From Streptomyces sp. NBC_00425 (GTDB lineage Bacteria; Actinomycetota; Actinomycetes; Streptomycetales; Streptomycetaceae), in assembly GCF_036030735.1 (NCBI RefSeq), contig NZ_CP107928.1, positions 1,054,001 through 1,118,000 on the forward strand: a stretch of DNA of 64,000 nucleotides, given 5' to 3'. How positions within the stretch are numbered: position 1 is the stretch's first letter; each line of letters opens with the position of its first letter. This document shows positions 1 to 7,888 of this stretch, in pieces. Position numbers and translations under genes: made by a program. The notes beneath the pieces were generated by a model. The model had not been told where the DNA came from. It was given only the letters and a program-made list of their open reading frames with translations, and did not search any database.

Positions 1-1
1 C

Positions 2-40
2 TGATCTTTCACCTAGAACGTTGATCTTTCACCTAGAGCG
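2..40. repeat. 20-bp direct repeat, possible operator
   Basis: Two near-identical copies of TGATCTTTCACCTAGAaCG lie head to tail with a 20-bp period (2-20 and 22-40), ending 19 bases before the ATG of the oxidoreductase at 60. A spacing of about two helical turns immediately upstream of a start suggests a regulator binding site, perhaps for a MarR/HxlR-type regulator encoded to the left of the window. That regulator is not visible, so this is inference from repeat position only. Confidence 0.45.
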
Positions 41-59
41 ACGAGCACTGGAGCAGGAC

Positions 60-956
60 ATGAAGGCGATCACCTACACCGAGTTCGGCGGCCCGGAAGT
101 CCTCCGCCTCGCAGAGGTCGACGAGCCGCACGCCGGACCCGGACAGGTGCGGCTGAAGGTCGTGGCGGCAGCGGTCAACCCGCTCGACTACAAGATCCGC
201 AACGGGTGGAGGCCGCAGATGGCGCCGCCGTTCCCGGTGATCCCCGGCGTGGAGGCGGCTGGCGTCGTCGACGAGGTCGGCGAAGGCGTGACCGGCGTCG
301 CGGTGGGTGACGAGGTCCTGGGCTGGACCGTCACCGGCGCGTACGCCGAGCACGCGCTGGCCGTCGACTTCGGCCCGAAGCCCGCGGACCTCGACTGGGA
401 CCTCGCCGCGGCACTGCCCGTCGCCGTCGAGACCTCGGTCCGCGTGCTCGGCGCCCTCGGCGTCGGGGAAGGCGACACGCTCCTGCTGCACGGAGCCGCG
501 GGTGTGGCCGGCGCCGTCGGTGTTCAGCTCGCGGTCACCCGCGGCGCCACGGTCATCGGCACCGCCTCCCCCGGCAACCACGACTACCTGCGCTCGCTGG
601 GCGCGATCCCGGTCGCCTACGGCGCCGGCCTCGCAGACCGGGTCCGCGAGGCCGCACCGCAGGGCATCGACGCCGTGTACGACGCCGCGGGGGCGGGCAA
701 CCTGGAGGTGTCGATCGACCTGCGCGGCGGCACCGACCGGATCATCACCATCGCCGATCCGAAGGCCGCCGAGCTGGGCGTCACCTTCTCCGGCTCCGCC
801 CCGTTCGGTTCCCGCCTCGGCGAGTACACCCGCCTCGCAGCCGACGGCAAGCTCACGGTGCGCATCGCGCAGAGCCTTCCGCTGGAGGACGCCGCGAAGG
901 CGCAGGAGCTGAGCGCGAGCGGTCACGCCGCCGGGAAGCTCCTCCTGCGGCCGTAG
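60..956 (+). CDS. NADP-dependent medium-chain oxidoreductase (quinone oxidoreductase-like)
   Basis: A 298-residue zinc-independent member of the medium-chain dehydrogenase/reductase superfamily, predicted to reduce quinones or enones with NADPH in the cytosol. The N-terminal GroES-like fold opens with MKAITYTEFGGPEVL. The cofactor loop reads LHGAAGVAGAVGVQLA near residue 150, and the C-terminus AGKLLLRP is typical of the quinone oxidoreductase branch. The zinc-binding cysteines of alcohol dehydrogenases are absent. ATG at 60 is chosen over the in-frame ATG at 21 because GGAG lies about six bases before it and homology begins at MKAIT; the earlier start would translate the direct repeat. The substrate is unknown. 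Confidence 0.88.
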   Translation: MKAITYTEFGGPEVLRLAEVDEPHAGPGQVRLKVVAAAVNPLDYKIRNGWRPQMAPPFPVIPGVEAAGVVDEVGEGVTGVAVGDEVLGWTVTGAYAEHALAVDFGPKPADLDWDLAAALPVAVETSVRVLGALGVGEGDTLLLHGAAGVAGAVGVQLAVTRGATVIGTASPGNHDYLRSLGAIPVAYGAGLADRVREAAPQGIDAVYDAAGAGNLEVSIDLRGGTDRIITIADPKAAELGVTFSGSAPFGSRLGEYTRLAADGKLTVRIAQSLPLEDAAKAQELSASGHAAGKLLLRP

Positions 957-1003
957 CCGGCCGTCATCGAGGCACTTCCCTGAAGCGTCTTCGTGGGCGC
1001 TTT

Positions 1004-1029
1004 CGCAACACGTCCTCAAGCGTGTTGCG
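1004..1029. terminator. 9-bp perfect hairpin between convergent genes
   Basis: CGCAACACG and CGTGTTGCG form a perfect 9-bp stem with an 8-base loop, placed between the end of the oxidoreductase (956) and the end of the oppositely oriented transposase fragment (1075). There is no T-tract on either side, as is usual in Streptomyces. A bidirectional terminator is the simplest reading; a leftover insertion-sequence end cannot be excluded. Confidence 0.45.
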
Positions 1030-1074
1030 GAAGGCCGCGAACAGGCGGCCTGAGCTGGGCTGTTGACGCATCCG

Positions 1075-1557
1075 TCATGCGGCGCACATGGGCTTTTGCC
1101 GCTGCTCGACGGCCAGGTGCAGCTTGGTGGTCAGGCCGCCGCGCGAACGGCCGAGACCGTGGTCGGCCGGCTCGGCGGTGACGCCGCCGGGCGGCTCCTT
1201 CTGGAGGTCCCCCCTTTTTCGCGCCCCAGCGGCGTGCCGGTGGGCACGGACGACGGTGGAGTCGACGTTGATGTCCCAGGCGATCAGGTCCTTGGCGTCG
1301 GCCCGGGCCTGCAGATCCGTGACGATCCGCTGCCAAGTGCCGTCCCGCTGCCATCGGCGGAACAGGTCGTACACCCGGCCCCACAGCCCGTACTCCGTCG
1401 GCACGTCCCGCCACGGGATGCCGGTGCGGACCCGGAAGCGTATGCCGTCGATCAGCTGCCGCCTGGTCCATATCGGCGGTCGGCCGGACTTCTTGCCCTT
1501 CGGTAACAGGGACTCCAGCACTGCCCATTGCTCGTCCGTCAGATCTCCACGAGCCAC
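1075..1557 (-). pseudogene. IS5-family transposase, truncated
   Basis: This 160-codon frame encodes the N-terminal part of a Streptomyces IS5-type transposase. The DUF4096-like helix-turn-helix region (GDLTDEQWAVLESLLPKG, GRPPIWTRRQLIDG, PWRDVPTEYG) is followed by the first part of the DDE domain (NVDSTVVRAHRHAAGARKRG, GLTTKLHLAVE). Intact relatives run to about 270-290 residues; this one stops after QKPM, losing the later catalytic acidic residues. The start is a GTG (complement of 1555-1557). No matching terminal inverted repeat is visible at the broken left end, so the element is an immobile remnant. Confidence 0.85.
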
Positions 1558-1566
1558 GAACCAAGA

Positions 1567-2001
1567 TCATCTCACGCTCGAGATCCACTTTCGGTACACG
1601 CCCTGGGTGGGCGGTACCTGGTTGAGCGCGACGGCGCTGCCGGCGCGGAGCCGGTCCCGGGCGTTCAAGGGGCGGCCGGTGCCGAGATCGGCCGTCCCGG
1701 TCGCGGCGCTCCAGCGGCCGCAGACCGGGTCGGTGACCTCGACCGCGGCTCCCGCGAGCCGGTCGTCGTCGGTCAGCGTGCGTAACGCCCACCGCACCGG
1801 GGTGCGCCTGCCGCAATCCGGCGGGGACGCCCGGGAGGCGGACGTCCGTGCGACCGCGGGCGGTGCGGTGGCGGACGGGCCGGCCGCGGACGGGTCGGAC
1901 GCCGAAGCCGGCACGGTCGTCACGGCCTGCACGAGCGCGGCGGCCGACGTCGCCGTCGCCGTGCACGGATGAGTCAGAAGTCCCATGCAGGGTGACGCCA
2001 T
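1567..2001 (-). pseudogene. Serine hydrolase (peptidase S12-like) N-terminal remnant
   Basis: A leftward frame beginning near ATG 2001 (or 1986) has an Ala/Thr-rich leader, then text resembling the start of Streptomyces D-Ala-D-Ala carboxypeptidases / class C beta-lactamase-like hydrolases: a TLTDDDRLAGAAVEVTDP stretch followed by TGTADLGTGRPLNARDRLR. In intact relatives the SxxK nucleophile motif follows at once (RIGSVTKTF or similar). Here the frame reads RAGSAVALNQ and runs into the end of the adjacent insertion-sequence fragment. The catalytic serine, the lysine and the rest of the fold are missing. The assignment rests on remembered family patterns and should be checked by alignment. Confidence 0.5.
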
Positions 2002-2168
2002 GCGGCACCGGGCTCCCGACTCACTCCGGCCGACACCCGGTTGCGGCGGGCGCCGGCCCCACCCCGTAGCCTCGGGGCACCCCCAGGAACGGACGCCGAC
2101 GCCCGACCCGGCGTGGCGTGCGCGGCGAGGGAGCGGCATCATCTACGTCATCACGGGAGGGGGCGCCC

Positions 2169-2933
2169 ATGGGCGGCGAGCAGTCCGAGGTGGCGGGGCG
2201 GTCCGGCACGACGCCGGGCAGTCCGGAGCAGATGATCGCGGAAGCGCGGAAGGCGTTCTTCGTGATGTTCGGGTTCCTGGCGTCGGTCTGGCTGGCGCAG
2301 ATCGTGAACTTCGCCGACGACTACGCCACGGCACGCGCGTACGGCCTGGTGCCCGGCGAGACCGGCAGCCTCCCGCACGTGCTCACCGCGCCGTTCCTGC
2401 ACTGGAGTTGGGCGCATATCGAGAGCAACTCCGGCCCGCTGTTCGTGTTCGGGTTCCTCGCCGCCTACCGGGGTGTGGTGCGTTTCCTCGGGCTGAGTCT
2501 GCTGGTGGCGGTGACCAGCGGGCTCGCGGTCTGGTTCTTCGAGGACGGACACGTCGAGACGGTCGGCGCCAGCGGCCTGATCTTCGGATACTTCGGCTAC
2601 GTCGTCGTCCGCGGCCTCTTCGACCGGCATCTGCTCGACACGCTCGTCGGCGTCGTGATGGCGGCCTCCTTCGCCTACATGCTCACCGTCGCGGTCCCCG
2701 GCACGCCCGGGGTGAGCTGGCTCGCGCACCTGGGAGGGCTGGTCGGCGGCCTGGTGGGCGCATGGCTGTTCCGCGACCGCGACCGCACGCGTGGCCGCGA
2801 CCGCACCCCGGGACGCCGCACGAGAACCGACCGCCGCACGAAGACCGACGACACGTCGGACGCCGGCCGCAGCGACGCCGAGAGCCCACGCGCCGCCCTG
2901 CACAAGGAACTCGGCGACCTGGGCCTGCTCTGA
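2169..2933 (+). CDS. Rhomboid family intramembrane serine protease
   Basis: A 254-residue polytopic membrane protein with the rhomboid signature. HWSWAHIESN carries the conserved His83 and Asn87, GASGLIFG carries the probable nucleophile Ser135, and WLAHLGG carries the partner His187. About six hydrophobic segments span residues 28-200. The tail after residue 195 is strongly charged (repeated Arg/Asp/Thr) and presumably cytosolic. It should cleave single-pass substrates inside the membrane, but the substrate is unknown. ATG 2169 is chosen because GGGAGG sits eight bases upstream; the in-frame ATG at 2118 lacks such a site. The gene appears to stand alone. Confidence 0.9.
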   Translation: MGGEQSEVAGRSGTTPGSPEQMIAEARKAFFVMFGFLASVWLAQIVNFADDYATARAYGLVPGETGSLPHVLTAPFLHWSWAHIESNSGPLFVFGFLAAYRGVVRFLGLSLLVAVTSGLAVWFFEDGHVETVGASGLIFGYFGYVVVRGLFDRHLLDTLVGVVMAASFAYMLTVAVPGTPGVSWLAHLGGLVGGLVGAWLFRDRDRTRGRDRTPGRRTRTDRRTKTDDTSDAGRSDAESPRAALHKELGDLGLL

Positions 2934-3118
2934 CCGGCGCCGGCCGGCCGCACTCCGTCGCCCGGCCTTCGCTCGCATGACGTGCTCGGTCTGCCGCACC
3001 GGCGCCGCGTCCCGCTTCGCGGGGAACCCGTCCGGGTGACGCCGCCCGGGGCCCCGGTTGGGGTTCCTCCGGCTGGGCACTCGGCGGGGGACCTGTCCTG
3101 GCGCTCTGGAGGTGTGGC

Positions 3119-3622
3119 GTGGCGGTACGGCATCGTCTGATCAAGGTGAGTCCGCAGACCGTGTGGACCGTCCTCGCCGACGGCGGTCGCTATGCGGAGT
3201 GGGTGGTGGGAACGGCGTCCTCCGAACCCGTGCGGGGACGGTGGCCGCAGGTCGGTTCCGCGATCGGTTACGAGGTGCGCTTCGGCCCGCTCCGGCTCAC
3301 CGACGAGACCGTCGTCCGGCATTGCGAGGAGGGCTCCGAGCTGGAGCTCGAGGCGCACGCGGGCATGCTGGGATCGGCGCGGATCGCCATCGAGCTGCGC
3401 CCCTGGGGTGAGCACTGCCTGGTGATCGTCGACGAACATCCGCTGCAGGGAGCGAGCGGGCGGCTGCACAACGTGGGTTTCGAAGGACTGATCCAGCTGC
3501 GGCACCGCGCGATGCTGGCCCGGCTCGCCCGGGTGTGCGAGGAACAGGGCCGGTCCGAACGGCCGTCGGGCTTGCGAGGGCGCGAGGAGGCAGCGCACGG
3601 CGTCGGCGGCGGTCATGCCTGA
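3119..3622 (+). CDS. SRPBCC (START/Bet v1-like) family protein
   Basis: A 167-residue polyketide-cyclase/START-like protein. The N-terminus (VRHRLIKVSPQTVWTVLAD, then YAEWVVGT) is typical of SRPBCC proteins that form a ligand-binding cavity. The conserved core ends near residue 145 and a polar tail follows. The GTG start at 3119 lies shortly after GGAGG (3110-3114). The end overlaps the start of the next gene by eight bases, so the two are almost certainly co-translated. That points to a lipid- or isoprenoid-binding partner for the dehydrogenase downstream, but no ligand can be read from the sequence. Confidence 0.82.
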   Translation: MAVRHRLIKVSPQTVWTVLADGGRYAEWVVGTASSEPVRGRWPQVGSAIGYEVRFGPLRLTDETVVRHCEEGSELELEAHAGMLGSARIAIELRPWGEHCLVIVDEHPLQGASGRLHNVGFEGLIQLRHRAMLARLARVCEEQGRSERPSGLRGREEAAHGVGGGHA

Positions 3623-5246
3623 CGTGGTGGTGATCGGCGCCGGCCCCAACGGGCTGGTGGCGGCCAACCTGCTCGCCGACGAGGGCTGGAGCGTGGAGGT
3701 CCTGGAGGAGCAGCCGACGCCCGGTGGCGCGGTGCGCCACGACCGGGAGGTCGACCCGGAGTTCGTGAACGACCTCTTCAGCTCGTTCTATCCGCTGGCC
3801 GCCGCGTCGCCCGTGCTGCGCCGGCTGCGCCTCGGCGATCACGGGCTGCGCTGGAGCCACGCGCCCCGCGTACTGGCGCATCCCCTCACCGACGGCAGGT
3901 GCGCGGTCCTCGCCCGGGACCTCGACACCACCGCCGACTCCCTCGACGCCTTCCACCCCGGCGACGGCGACGCGTGGAGGCGTCTGCACGACACGTGGGA
4001 CCGCCTCGCCCCGGACATCCTGGACGCCTTGTTCACCCCGTTCCCGCCGGTGCGCGCCACCGCCCGACTCGCCGCGCGGCTCAGGGGGGCCGGCGGCCTG
4101 CGGATGGCCCGGACGCTGGTCCTGCCGGTGCGCCGCATGGGGAGGGAGGAGTTCAGGGGTGAGGGCGGCAGGCTGCTGCTGGCCGGGAACGCGCTGCACG
4201 CCGACCTCGCTCCGGAGGCCGCGGGGAGCGGGGGCTTCGGCTGGCTGATGTCCATGCTCGGGCAGAGCTTCGGCTTTCCCGTGCCGGTCGGCGGCGCGGG
4301 GGCGCTGACCGAGGCCCTGGTGAGCCGGCTGCGGTCGCGTGGCGGCGTCCTGCGCTGCGGGCAGCGCGTGCGCCGGGTGATCGTGCGGGACGGGCGAGCC
4401 GTCGGTGTGCGCACCGCCGAGGGCGAGACGGTGGGCGCGCGGCGCGCCGTCCTCGCGGACGTGTCGGCGTCGGCGCTGTACGGGGAACTCGTCGAGGCCG
4501 AGCACCTCCCGTCCCAGGTGCTCGACGACCTCAGGCGCTTCGAGTGGGACTTCGCGACCTTCAAGGTGGACTGGGCGTGCGACGGTCCCGTGCCCTGGCG
4601 GGCCGCGTCGGCCGCGCAGGCCGGCACGGTCCATCTGGCCGACGGTGTGGACGAGCTCACCCGCTTCGCCGCCCAGATCGCCATGGGCCAGGTGCCCGAC
4701 CGGCCGTTCGCCCTGTTCGGCCAGATGACCACGGCCGACGCGTCACGCTCGCCGCGGGGCACCGAGGCCGCCTGGGCGTACACCCATCTTCCGCAGGTGA
4801 TCAAGTCGGACGCGGGCGACGAGGGGCTGACGGGCGCCTGGAGTCCCCGCGAGCAGGAGATCATGGCCGACCGGATCGAACGCCAGGTGGAACGGTTCGC
4901 TCCGGGATTCCGCTCCGTCGTCCGCGCCCGGCGCATCCTGGCCCCGCCCACGCTCCAGGCGCTGGACGGCAATCTGCGCGCAGGCGCGATCAACGGCGGC
5001 ACCGCGGCCATGCACCAGCAGCTCGTCTTCCGCCCCGTGCCCGGAACCGGCCGCCCGGAGACGCCCGTCAAGGGGCTCTACCTCGCCTCGGCCTCCGCGC
5101 ACCCGGGCGGCGGCGTCCACGGAGCCCCGGGAGCCAACGCCGCCCGCGCCGCACTGCACCGGCAGCGGCTCTCGGGGCTCACCCGCGCCCAGCGCGTCCT
5201 CACCCGCCGGGACCGCACCGGCCGCAAGTCACCGCACGCGCCGTGA
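3615..5246 (+). CDS. Phytoene dehydrogenase-like FAD-dependent oxidoreductase
   Basis: A 543-residue flavoprotein. The Rossmann dinucleotide motif VVVIGAGPNGLVAANLLAD opens the protein and continues into VEVLEEQPTPGGAVR, the FAD ribose-binding region. The C-terminal FAD motif LYLASASAHPGGGVHGAPGANAA is typical of the carotenoid desaturase/PYROXD2-like family. It likely oxidises a hydrophobic substrate. No carotenoid genes (crtE, crtB, crtY) lie nearby, so a pigment role is not supported. ATG 3615 overlaps the SRPBCC gene by eight bases. About 30 residues at the C-terminus are basic and probably non-catalytic. Confidence 0.88.
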   Translation: MPDVVVIGAGPNGLVAANLLADEGWSVEVLEEQPTPGGAVRHDREVDPEFVNDLFSSFYPLAAASPVLRRLRLGDHGLRWSHAPRVLAHPLTDGRCAVLARDLDTTADSLDAFHPGDGDAWRRLHDTWDRLAPDILDALFTPFPPVRATARLAARLRGAGGLRMARTLVLPVRRMGREEFRGEGGRLLLAGNALHADLAPEAAGSGGFGWLMSMLGQSFGFPVPVGGAGALTEALVSRLRSRGGVLRCGQRVRRVIVRDGRAVGVRTAEGETVGARRAVLADVSASALYGELVEAEHLPSQVLDDLRRFEWDFATFKVDWACDGPVPWRAASAAQAGTVHLADGVDELTRFAAQIAMGQVPDRPFALFGQMTTADASRSPRGTEAAWAYTHLPQVIKSDAGDEGLTGAWSPREQEIMADRIERQVERFAPGFRSVVRARRILAPPTLQALDGNLRAGAINGGTAAMHQQLVFRPVPGTGRPETPVKGLYLASASAHPGGGVHGAPGANAARAALHRQRLSGLTRAQRVLTRRDRTGRKSPHAP

Positions 5247-5274
5247 CGCCCCGCCCGGGCCCCGATACGGGTAG

Positions 5275-5346
5275 GGGTTACGGGTTACGGATGCCGGGTT
5301 CGGGTTACGGGTTACGGGTTACGGATGCCGGGTTCGGGTTACGGGG
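5275..5346. repeat. GGGTTAC-rich tandem repeat, 34-bp period
   Basis: This gene-free stretch is built from the heptamer GGGTTAC and the blocks GGATGCC and GGGTTC. The compound unit occurs twice, with GGATGCC beginning at 5289 and again at 5323, a 34-bp period, each copy flanked by one or two GGGTTAC heptamers. It ends about 20 bases before the ATG of the hypothetical gene at 5367. It is G-rich on one strand and could form G-quadruplex-like or slipped structures. Confidence 0.85.
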
Positions 5347-5366
5347 GAACACAAGGAACGGACATC

Positions 5367-5873
5367 ATGATGGACATCCCGCAGGACGGCACCGGCACCG
5401 GCACCGGCGATCGCGCCCTTCCGCCGGACGGCCCCGACCGCGCCCACCGACGTCCGGAAGGCGTCAGCGACGAGACGGTCGAGGCGCTCGGGGCGCTGTC
5501 CAAGGCCCTGGAGACCACCGAACGCGCACGAGGCCACCTGTACAGCTTCCACCAGCTGACCGGCACGGCGGACCTCCAGCTGGACGAGGCCGTCGACCTG
5601 CTGCGCAAGGCAGGGCACCCCGAGTGGGCCGACAAGGTGCGCACGGAGATCCTGGGCCGCAACGTCATCCCGGGGCACTGGACCTTCCAGATCGTCGAGG
5701 CGTACGACGCGACCTACCACCAGCCGTTCACCCACCTCGCGCGCGAGGCCGTGAACCAGCTGGCTCAGGGCCGCGACCACCTGTACGAGGCCGAGATGAA
5801 GGAGGCGCGCCGCACCGCCGGCCACCCCGCCCACACCGCCCGTCCGGCCGACGGCGGCGACCGTCCGGGATGA
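5367..5873 (+). CDS. Conserved hypothetical protein, helical
   Basis: A 168-residue soluble protein of unknown function. Residues 1-35 are low-complexity (Gly-Thr repeats, Pro/Asp). Residues 35-150 look mostly helical and include ALGALSKALETTERARGHLY, DEAVDLLRKAGHPEWADKVR and AYDATYHQPFTHLAREAVNQ. Trp, His and Tyr residues are unusually frequent. No catalytic motif or membrane segment is recognised. ATG 5367 is preferred to the in-frame ATG at 5325 because AAGGA lies about ten bases upstream and the earlier start would translate part of the tandem repeat. It precedes an SDR gene on the same strand. Confidence 0.7.
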   Translation: MMDIPQDGTGTGTGDRALPPDGPDRAHRRPEGVSDETVEALGALSKALETTERARGHLYSFHQLTGTADLQLDEAVDLLRKAGHPEWADKVRTEILGRNVIPGHWTFQIVEAYDATYHQPFTHLAREAVNQLAQGRDHLYEAEMKEARRTAGHPAHTARPADGGDRPG

Positions 5874-5960
5874 GCCCGGCCCGGCGCGGGCGACCGGCGC
5901 CGTTACCGGCCGGCCGCACCCCCGCCCGATGCCGGCCGCAGCACCAGAAGGGACCCCGCC

Positions 5961-6839
5961 GTGGACGACAGCCCACTCAAGGACCGCACCGTCGTGATCA
6001 CCGGAGCGGCACGCGGCGTGGGAGCGGCGCTCGCGGCCGCGCTCGCCCGGCGGGGGGCCCGGCCGGCTCTGCTCGACCACGACGGGGCGGCGCTGCGGGC
6101 GACGGCCGCCGCGCTGCCGGGCACCACGCTGGCCCTGCGGGTCGACGTCACCGACGGCGAGGCCCTCCACGACGCCGCCGACGTCGTCCGCAGACGCCTG
6201 GGGCCGCCGTCGGCGGTCGTGGCGAACGCGGGCGTCGCCGAAGCCGGGCTCTTCGCCCGTTCCGACGCCGAGACGTGGCGACGCGTGGTCGAGGTCAACC
6301 TCGTCGGCAGCGCTCAGACGGCCCGGGCGTTCCTGCCCGACCTGATGCTGACCGCCGGCTACCACCTGCAGATCGCCTCGCTGGCGTCCCTCGGCGCCGC
6401 CCCGCTGATGAGCGCGTACTGCGCCTCGAAATCCGGGGTGGAGGCCTTCGCCCACGCCCTGCGGGCCGAGGTCGCGCACCGTGACGTGGCCGTGGGCCTC
6501 GCCTACCTCAACTGGACCGACACCGACATGATCCGTGACGGCGACCGGTACGCCGCCCTGCGGGAGTTGCGGGCCCAGATGCCGTTTCCGGCCCGGCGTC
6601 TGCACTCCGCGGAGGCCGTCGCGGATCGCCTCGTCCGTGCCGTGGAACAGCGCCGGACCGCTGTCTACATCCCCTCGTGGCTGCGTCTGGCCCAGGTGGG
6701 CCGGGCCGCGATCCCTCCCCTCGTGCTGCGCGCGGCCCGGCGGACCCTGCCGCGGCTCGAGGCCGAGGAGTCATTGCTCCCGACGGGCCTGCTGGGCGCC
6801 GGCGGCCGCGCCGACCGGGCCGCCACGGCCACCGAGTAG
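5961..6839 (+). CDS. Short-chain dehydrogenase/reductase (SDR)
   Basis: A 292-residue classical SDR. The cofactor motif TGAARGVG is near residues 14-21, ANAG near 88-91, the catalytic serine in IASLAS near 140, and the YxxxK pair is Tyr153/Lys157 (AYCASKSG). It should interconvert an alcohol and a ketone using NAD(P)H. The C-terminal extension (residues 235-292) is hydrophobic and basic, as in SDRs that associate with membranes or lipids. The GTG start at 5961 follows the AGAAGGGA stretch by several bases. Its substrate may relate to the flavoprotein upstream, but nothing in the sequence proves that. Confidence 0.86.
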   Translation: MDDSPLKDRTVVITGAARGVGAALAAALARRGARPALLDHDGAALRATAAALPGTTLALRVDVTDGEALHDAADVVRRRLGPPSAVVANAGVAEAGLFARSDAETWRRVVEVNLVGSAQTARAFLPDLMLTAGYHLQIASLASLGAAPLMSAYCASKSGVEAFAHALRAEVAHRDVAVGLAYLNWTDTDMIRDGDRYAALRELRAQMPFPARRLHSAEAVADRLVRAVEQRRTAVYIPSWLRLAQVGRAAIPPLVLRAARRTLPRLEAEESLLPTGLLGAGGRADRAATATE

Positions 6840-6967
6840 CGCGGCGGACCGAACGACGCCGACGAGACGCCCGGACCGGGACCTGAGGCCGTGTCCCGCT
6901 CCCCCGTCGCCGGCGCGGACGGCCGCGGTCCGTCGCCCTCACCGTGGTGCCTCTCGCGTGCAAAGCT

Positions 6968-6973
6968 GGGTAT
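6968..6973 (+). promoter_or_regulatory. Possible stress-sigma (SigB-type) -10, GGGTAT
   Basis: GGGTAT fits the -10 consensus GGGTAC/T of Streptomyces SigB-family promoters and lies about 40 bases before the GAF-ANTAR start. The expected GTTT-like -35 at 14-16 bases upstream is poor (GTGCCT). It is a weak candidate, noted because the downstream protein is of a stress-response type. Confidence 0.3.
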
Positions 6974-7011
6974 ACGGGTGTCTTCAGGCATGCGGAGGAA
7001 TGGAGGGCGGC

Positions 7012-7701
7012 GTGGACTGGCGCCGGTTCGCGGAACAGATGGCGTCGATGGCGCGGGATCTCCTCGCGCAGGATTCGGTCGGCGCCACACTCGAGCGGAT
7101 CACCACATCGGCCACCGAGCTGGTGTCCGGCTGTGACGCGGCCGGCATCCTCGTGCTGCGGGACTCGCAGGTGGAGTCGCTCGCTCCCACCGACCGCCTG
7201 GTCGTCGACAGCGACCGCCTCCAGGCGCGGCTCGGCGAGGGACCGTGCTTCGACGCCGCCCGCTCCGGGACCGGAGAGCGGGTCTACCGCATCGCCGACC
7301 TCACCGTCGAGCGTCAGCGCTGGCCCGCCTACGCCCCCCGGGCCCACGCGCTCGGCCTCGGCAGCATGATGGGCTTCCTGCTCTTCACCGAGGACGAGGA
7401 TCTCGGCGCCCTGAACCTCTACTCGCGCAGGCCGGGCGCGTTCGGCGAGGCGAGTGAGCTGGCCGGCTGGCTGCTCGCCTCGCACGCCGCGGTCGCCTTC
7501 TCCAGCGCCCGGACCCACGCCCAGATGGAGCGGGCAGTCGCCACCCGGCACGCCATCGGCGAGGCCATGGGCATCCTCATGGGGAGCCACCACCTCAGCG
7601 AAGAGCAGGCCTTCGACGTCCTGCGCCGCTACTCGCAGGAGAACAACGTCAAGCTACGCGAGGTCGCGCGCCTGGTCTGCGAGAAGGGCGGACTCTCGTG
7701 A
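7012..7701 (+). CDS. GAF-ANTAR domain regulator
   Basis: A 229-residue protein with an N-terminal GAF sensor domain (about 15-155, including LGEGPCFDAARSG and GALNLYSRRPGAF) and a C-terminal ANTAR RNA-binding domain (about 165-228: RHAIGEAMGILMG, FDVLRRYSQENNVKLREVA). ANTAR proteins bind paired hairpins in nascent transcripts and act as antiterminators. The GAF domain probably senses a small ligand or redox state. GTG 7012 follows GGAGGG by four bases; ATG 7000 is an alternative but abuts its own GGAGGA. No twin-hairpin ANTAR target was recognised nearby. Confidence 0.88.
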   Translation: MDWRRFAEQMASMARDLLAQDSVGATLERITTSATELVSGCDAAGILVLRDSQVESLAPTDRLVVDSDRLQARLGEGPCFDAARSGTGERVYRIADLTVERQRWPAYAPRAHALGLGSMMGFLLFTEDEDLGALNLYSRRPGAFGEASELAGWLLASHAAVAFSSARTHAQMERAVATRHAIGEAMGILMGSHHLSEEQAFDVLRRYSQENNVKLREVARLVCEKGGLS

Positions 7702-7888
7702 CCCCTCGGGGCGGCTCCCCCGGCACGCAGTCTGAACCGAAGAAGCCTGGGCGGAGCCAGCCCCATGGGAACGCCGCTGGGCCCTGCCTGTACTCCAAGT
7801 CCCCTCTCCGGGCTCCCTCACACGCGATTACCGGGCCGCCGCCCCGTCGCCCCCGTCGTTTTCGCCCGCGGATCGCGAGTCGAGTGCG

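Noticed and set aside
3119..5246. Carotenoid biosynthesis cluster
   Set aside because: Only a desaturase-like flavoprotein is present; no prenyl synthase, phytoene synthase or cyclase gene is adjacent.
5275..5346. Chromosome telomere or end
   Set aside because: Streptomyces telomeres are long palindromic arrays, not short G-rich repeats, and normal genes continue on both sides.
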